From positions 744,001 to 808,000 of the forward strand of contig JAJHTX010000011.1 in the NCBI GenBank assembly GCA_032164295.1: a stretch of 64,000 bases of DNA, in the 5' to 3' direction. The position numbers and the translations under genes were made by a program. Source of the stretch: Inonotus obliquus. Taxonomy: Eukaryota > Basidiomycota > Agaricomycetes > Hymenochaetales > Hymenochaetaceae. The notes beneath the pieces are model-generated. The model was not told the DNA's origin. It made no database searches and was given only the letters and a program-made list of their open reading frames with translations. This document shows positions 61,146 through 64,000 of this stretch, in pieces. The stretch's first letter is position 1. Every line of letters starts with the position of its first letter.

Positions 61146-63986
61146 AGTGTCTCGTCGGAACGCAGAGGACAGCCACAGAAAGACTGGGGTGCAGGCGCAC
61201 AGCACCACGGGATCGGGAGGATGGCCGGTCGGCGCGCAAGTGAGCCTGATAGCTGAAAACTTGGCGATTAAGACGGCTGCAGTCTTCCCGTGGGTACCGC
61301 CCTTCATACGGCCTTTATAGGAGATGCGTCGGCGAGTTGCGACAGGACAGACGATCGTGTCTGTTCCTCAAACGAAGTAGTCCCGATATTCGCGTGTTGC
61401 CTAGGGATTTTCCGTCGTAGATCAAGTCGTTTACTAGACAATAGACGCAAGTGTTGAGAGACAGTTGTTGAGGTGGTGGACATTGCCGCCAGATTCTAGT
61501 CGATTATAAATGTCGGTATATTGAGAAAATCGTCCTTTGATGAGTAGATCGTTGCAAAACCAGAGTCTTCTGTAACAAGCATACGGAAATTCAGTACGGG
61601 TGGCGGAAAAATTACTCTGAAACTGGATCGCTTCAGTGCATGGGCGGGAAGGAAAAGAGATCCAAGAAAGTCATAGAACAGCTGACTTCATGAAGACCAT
61701 ATTAGCACAGCTGCCAGTATGGCTTGTACGTCCATGGGGAGCTGCTCCAGAAAGCCAAGACGAAGCTGAACACGCATTGCGAGCGGATTTTGCCATTATG
61801 AAAAGCCATAGACAATAAAAGCGCCAAAGGACGCGCGATATGTCGGATACCGCCGCCAAAAAGAATTAATGGAGGCGTTTCCGTCTTAGTGCCGGTAGGG
61901 AATAAGCTCCTGACCGAGTGTTAATTTCAACTGTTGTCTTCATTTGTTCGCCGTACAATATACGGAAGAATCAGATGATACTGATTCCGACCATGTGAAT
62001 CCTGAAGTTAGATCATCATCATCATCATCATCATCATCATTGATCCACTGCGCCACTTACCCGCAACGCTTTAGGTTTGCCTGGGGGACGACGGAAGGTG
62101 CCCCAGTACTACGAAGGACGGTCTAGGCCAGAAGATGCGTTATGTTTGTGTCACACTCGGTGGCCGGATAAACGATGAACCAGCAAGTCGAGAACATCAG
62201 CGAAAGACGGAAAAAGAAGCCCAGCTGTCTATAATTAACACGCAGGAACCACGCAGGAACCATGCTGCTTTTACCCACATTCCCATTCTTCTATCTGATC
62301 CCTTTAGCGTTCATTTCCCACCAACTTGGTCAAACGGAGAGGTCATAAAGTGAACTATGGCCCAATGATGTAGCAGGGGATGGAAGGAGGGAATGAGATT
62401 GATGTGGAGATCAGAGAGATGGTAGTCACCTGTACACTTGCCCAGAGCGTATGCTCACGATATGCCACACCGGGAAGGACAAGTAGTCAGTGCTAGCCGG
62501 CAGAGACGCCCCCAAGATTCACCGGTACTAGCCCCTGTCTGAGTGAGTCTAGATAATCATGAAGTGGCCAACTTACGCGATATTAACGCTACCCGCGGAA
62601 GCGAACCAATGTACCCAGAGCTAGATGCAAGACCACAACCGACACGCCGTGGATGTAAGACAGCAGAGTGTCATTCTTACCTCATGGGAGGCGAGGCACG
62701 GGCTGCTGTAGACGCATCGCGGCGATAAGGTCACTGTTCTATCTCGCCGTGTATCCGAGGCGATCATGACCATGACGCTTGTACTGACAGCAGGACGGTG
62801 CGCATATAGGCACTGCTGACTGTTGTTAGTGCCAGATAGACGCAGAGGCGTTTGTTGGCCGACGAGTTGTACTAAATATGCATGCGTGTGCCTGCGCTTC
62901 CCTCCCAGTTGATCGGGGAATGAATGCAAACTGGTGAAGGCTGATTCAGAGAAGTGCCGGGAGGAAAGCAGTTCTATTTACGTGACATGACCTAATATCT
63001 TCCGCGAAGAAACCGCGTTGGGTAAGTATAGGGTCCCAAACAATGAGTGCCACGACAGTATATGGGCTCGTTCGGGTCGCGGCACGTATCCCTGCAGTCC
63101 CCCTTTTCCCATTGACTCATTGTGACGAGAAGAAGACACATTAACTCATCGTCGTGAAGGGGCGATGCACGCTGCACACACTATTGTACTTTGCTCTAAG
63201 ATTTGTTCTGCGCGACAAACGTAGAACAAAGACGTGGAAAAAAGGCACAGCTCTCGTAGCAATGAAAAAGAGTCCGGCATTGTGCGATAGCCGAGAGTAC
63301 ACCAGCATCTTCGATGGGTGATGCCAGATCCAGAGATGGGAATGTAAAAAAGAACTGAATTGAGAGAAGATGCTTCCATATTATGCGATAGTTGTGAGGA
63401 GCTTACCTACAGATAGCGCACTTCGATAGCGAGGGGCTGCTGCCAGACGATTCTGCGCGAAGGTTGCCCGCGATGTTCCACTGCCGTTCCGATTTGTTGA
63501 TCAAGCCCGATCGAGGAAATGCACACTCGATAGAAGGAGTGCGGCGGCGGTGACCTTGGTTGCTTCTTAATATCTAATACGGCAGCCGTTTTACAGCATC
63601 ACTACAATGTTATATTATATAATAGCATCCAGACACAGCGAGAAGCGGGTGAAGGAAACGGGGTGTTGTGGCTTAGTGAGTGTGGCTGAATCTGCTGTCG
63701 ATCTCGTGAAAAGGAGTGTGGGAGGAGTTGGGGGACGGAGAGCGGCCTGAGAAGATAAGCTGGATTAGGAATGTGCTGATGGAAGAAGACATCCCGAAAC
63801 AATACAACAAGCCCTTAGGTTAGGGTCCGTCAGGGTCCTTTTAATATAAAATAACCTTCCCGCCTATCACAGACGCGTGAGCGTGACTGGGGGTTCGTCG
63901 CATTAAACACATCCAAACACGCGTAAAACTACGGTGGTTCGCCTTCTTCTCCAACACCCATCTCTCCGTCTCTTTCCCTATCCACC
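61146..63986. other. Gene-poor region with an (ATC)10 microsatellite
   Basis: No ORF here carries a recognisable domain. A perfect ATC repeat of about ten units lies at 62012-62041. The sequence from 63840 on (TTTTAATATAAAATAAC) is a likely promoter AT block for the gene that starts at 63987. Confidence 0.45.
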
Positions 63987-64000
63987 ATGTCCGCTCTCCT
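63987..64000 (+). CDS. Start of a gene that continues past the window
   Basis: CCACCATGTCCGCTCTCCT: an ATG in a strong context preceded by a C/T-rich stretch and an AT-rich block about 140 bases upstream, as in many fungal promoters. Only four codons (M-S-A-L) are visible, so the product is unknown. A chance ATG is possible. Confidence 0.45.

Noticed and set aside
61300..63900. Several frames of 60-102 codons
   Set aside because: No recognisable domain, no consistent splice signals and no support from repeats or neighbours.

Overview
The window is nuclear DNA of a filamentous fungus, most likely a basidiomycete (Agaricomycotina). Genes are split by many introns of about 50-150 bases with GT..AG ends, sit on both strands without operons, and include fungal families: ABCB and ABCC pumps, a Gin4/Hsl1-type kinase, a Pfk26-type enzyme, a GDT1 remnant and HAMP modules of a group III histidine kinase. 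The species cannot be named from sequence alone.

Layout. Bases 1-8070 are conserved: an ABCB pump cut by the left edge, a protein with KEN-box and D-box degrons, and the mitochondrial ribosomal protein uS5m, all on the minus strand. Bases 8071-36300 are a degraded, repeat-rich island. It holds decayed MITE and LTR-like pieces, a NACHT remnant, histidine-kinase HAMP remnants on both sides of a nest of GGTACC/GGTATC-rich repeats (11.2-20.3 kb and 24.0-27.0 kb), a cut-off Smr domain, a duplicated unknown gene built from tandem phase-1 exons (28.2-29.9 and 32.8-34.4 kb), and a frameshifted GDT1 pseudogene. Bases 36.3-57.1 kb are again conserved: a Mahogunin/LUL-type RING protein (+), a secreted FAD oxidoreductase (-), a Gin4/Hsl1-like kinase (-) divergent from a small four-helix membrane protein (+), a full ABCC transporter (-), and a 6-phosphofructo-2-kinase (+) whose phosphatase active-site histidine is replaced. 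Bases 57.1-64 kb are gene-poor, with an intact 255-bp MITE, a tandem duplication of about 1 kb, and the first codons of a gene at the right edge.

The conserved genes are unrelated housekeeping, transport and signalling functions and do not form an obvious pathway. The most unusual material is the repeat nest, where two element types share one terminus and a palindromic GGTACC motif; the repeated-exon gene pair; and the C-to-T decay pattern in the older remnants. Intron boundaries were read by eye from splice signals and protein-family continuity. Spans of many-exon genes are reliable to the first and last exon, but not every inner boundary was resolved.
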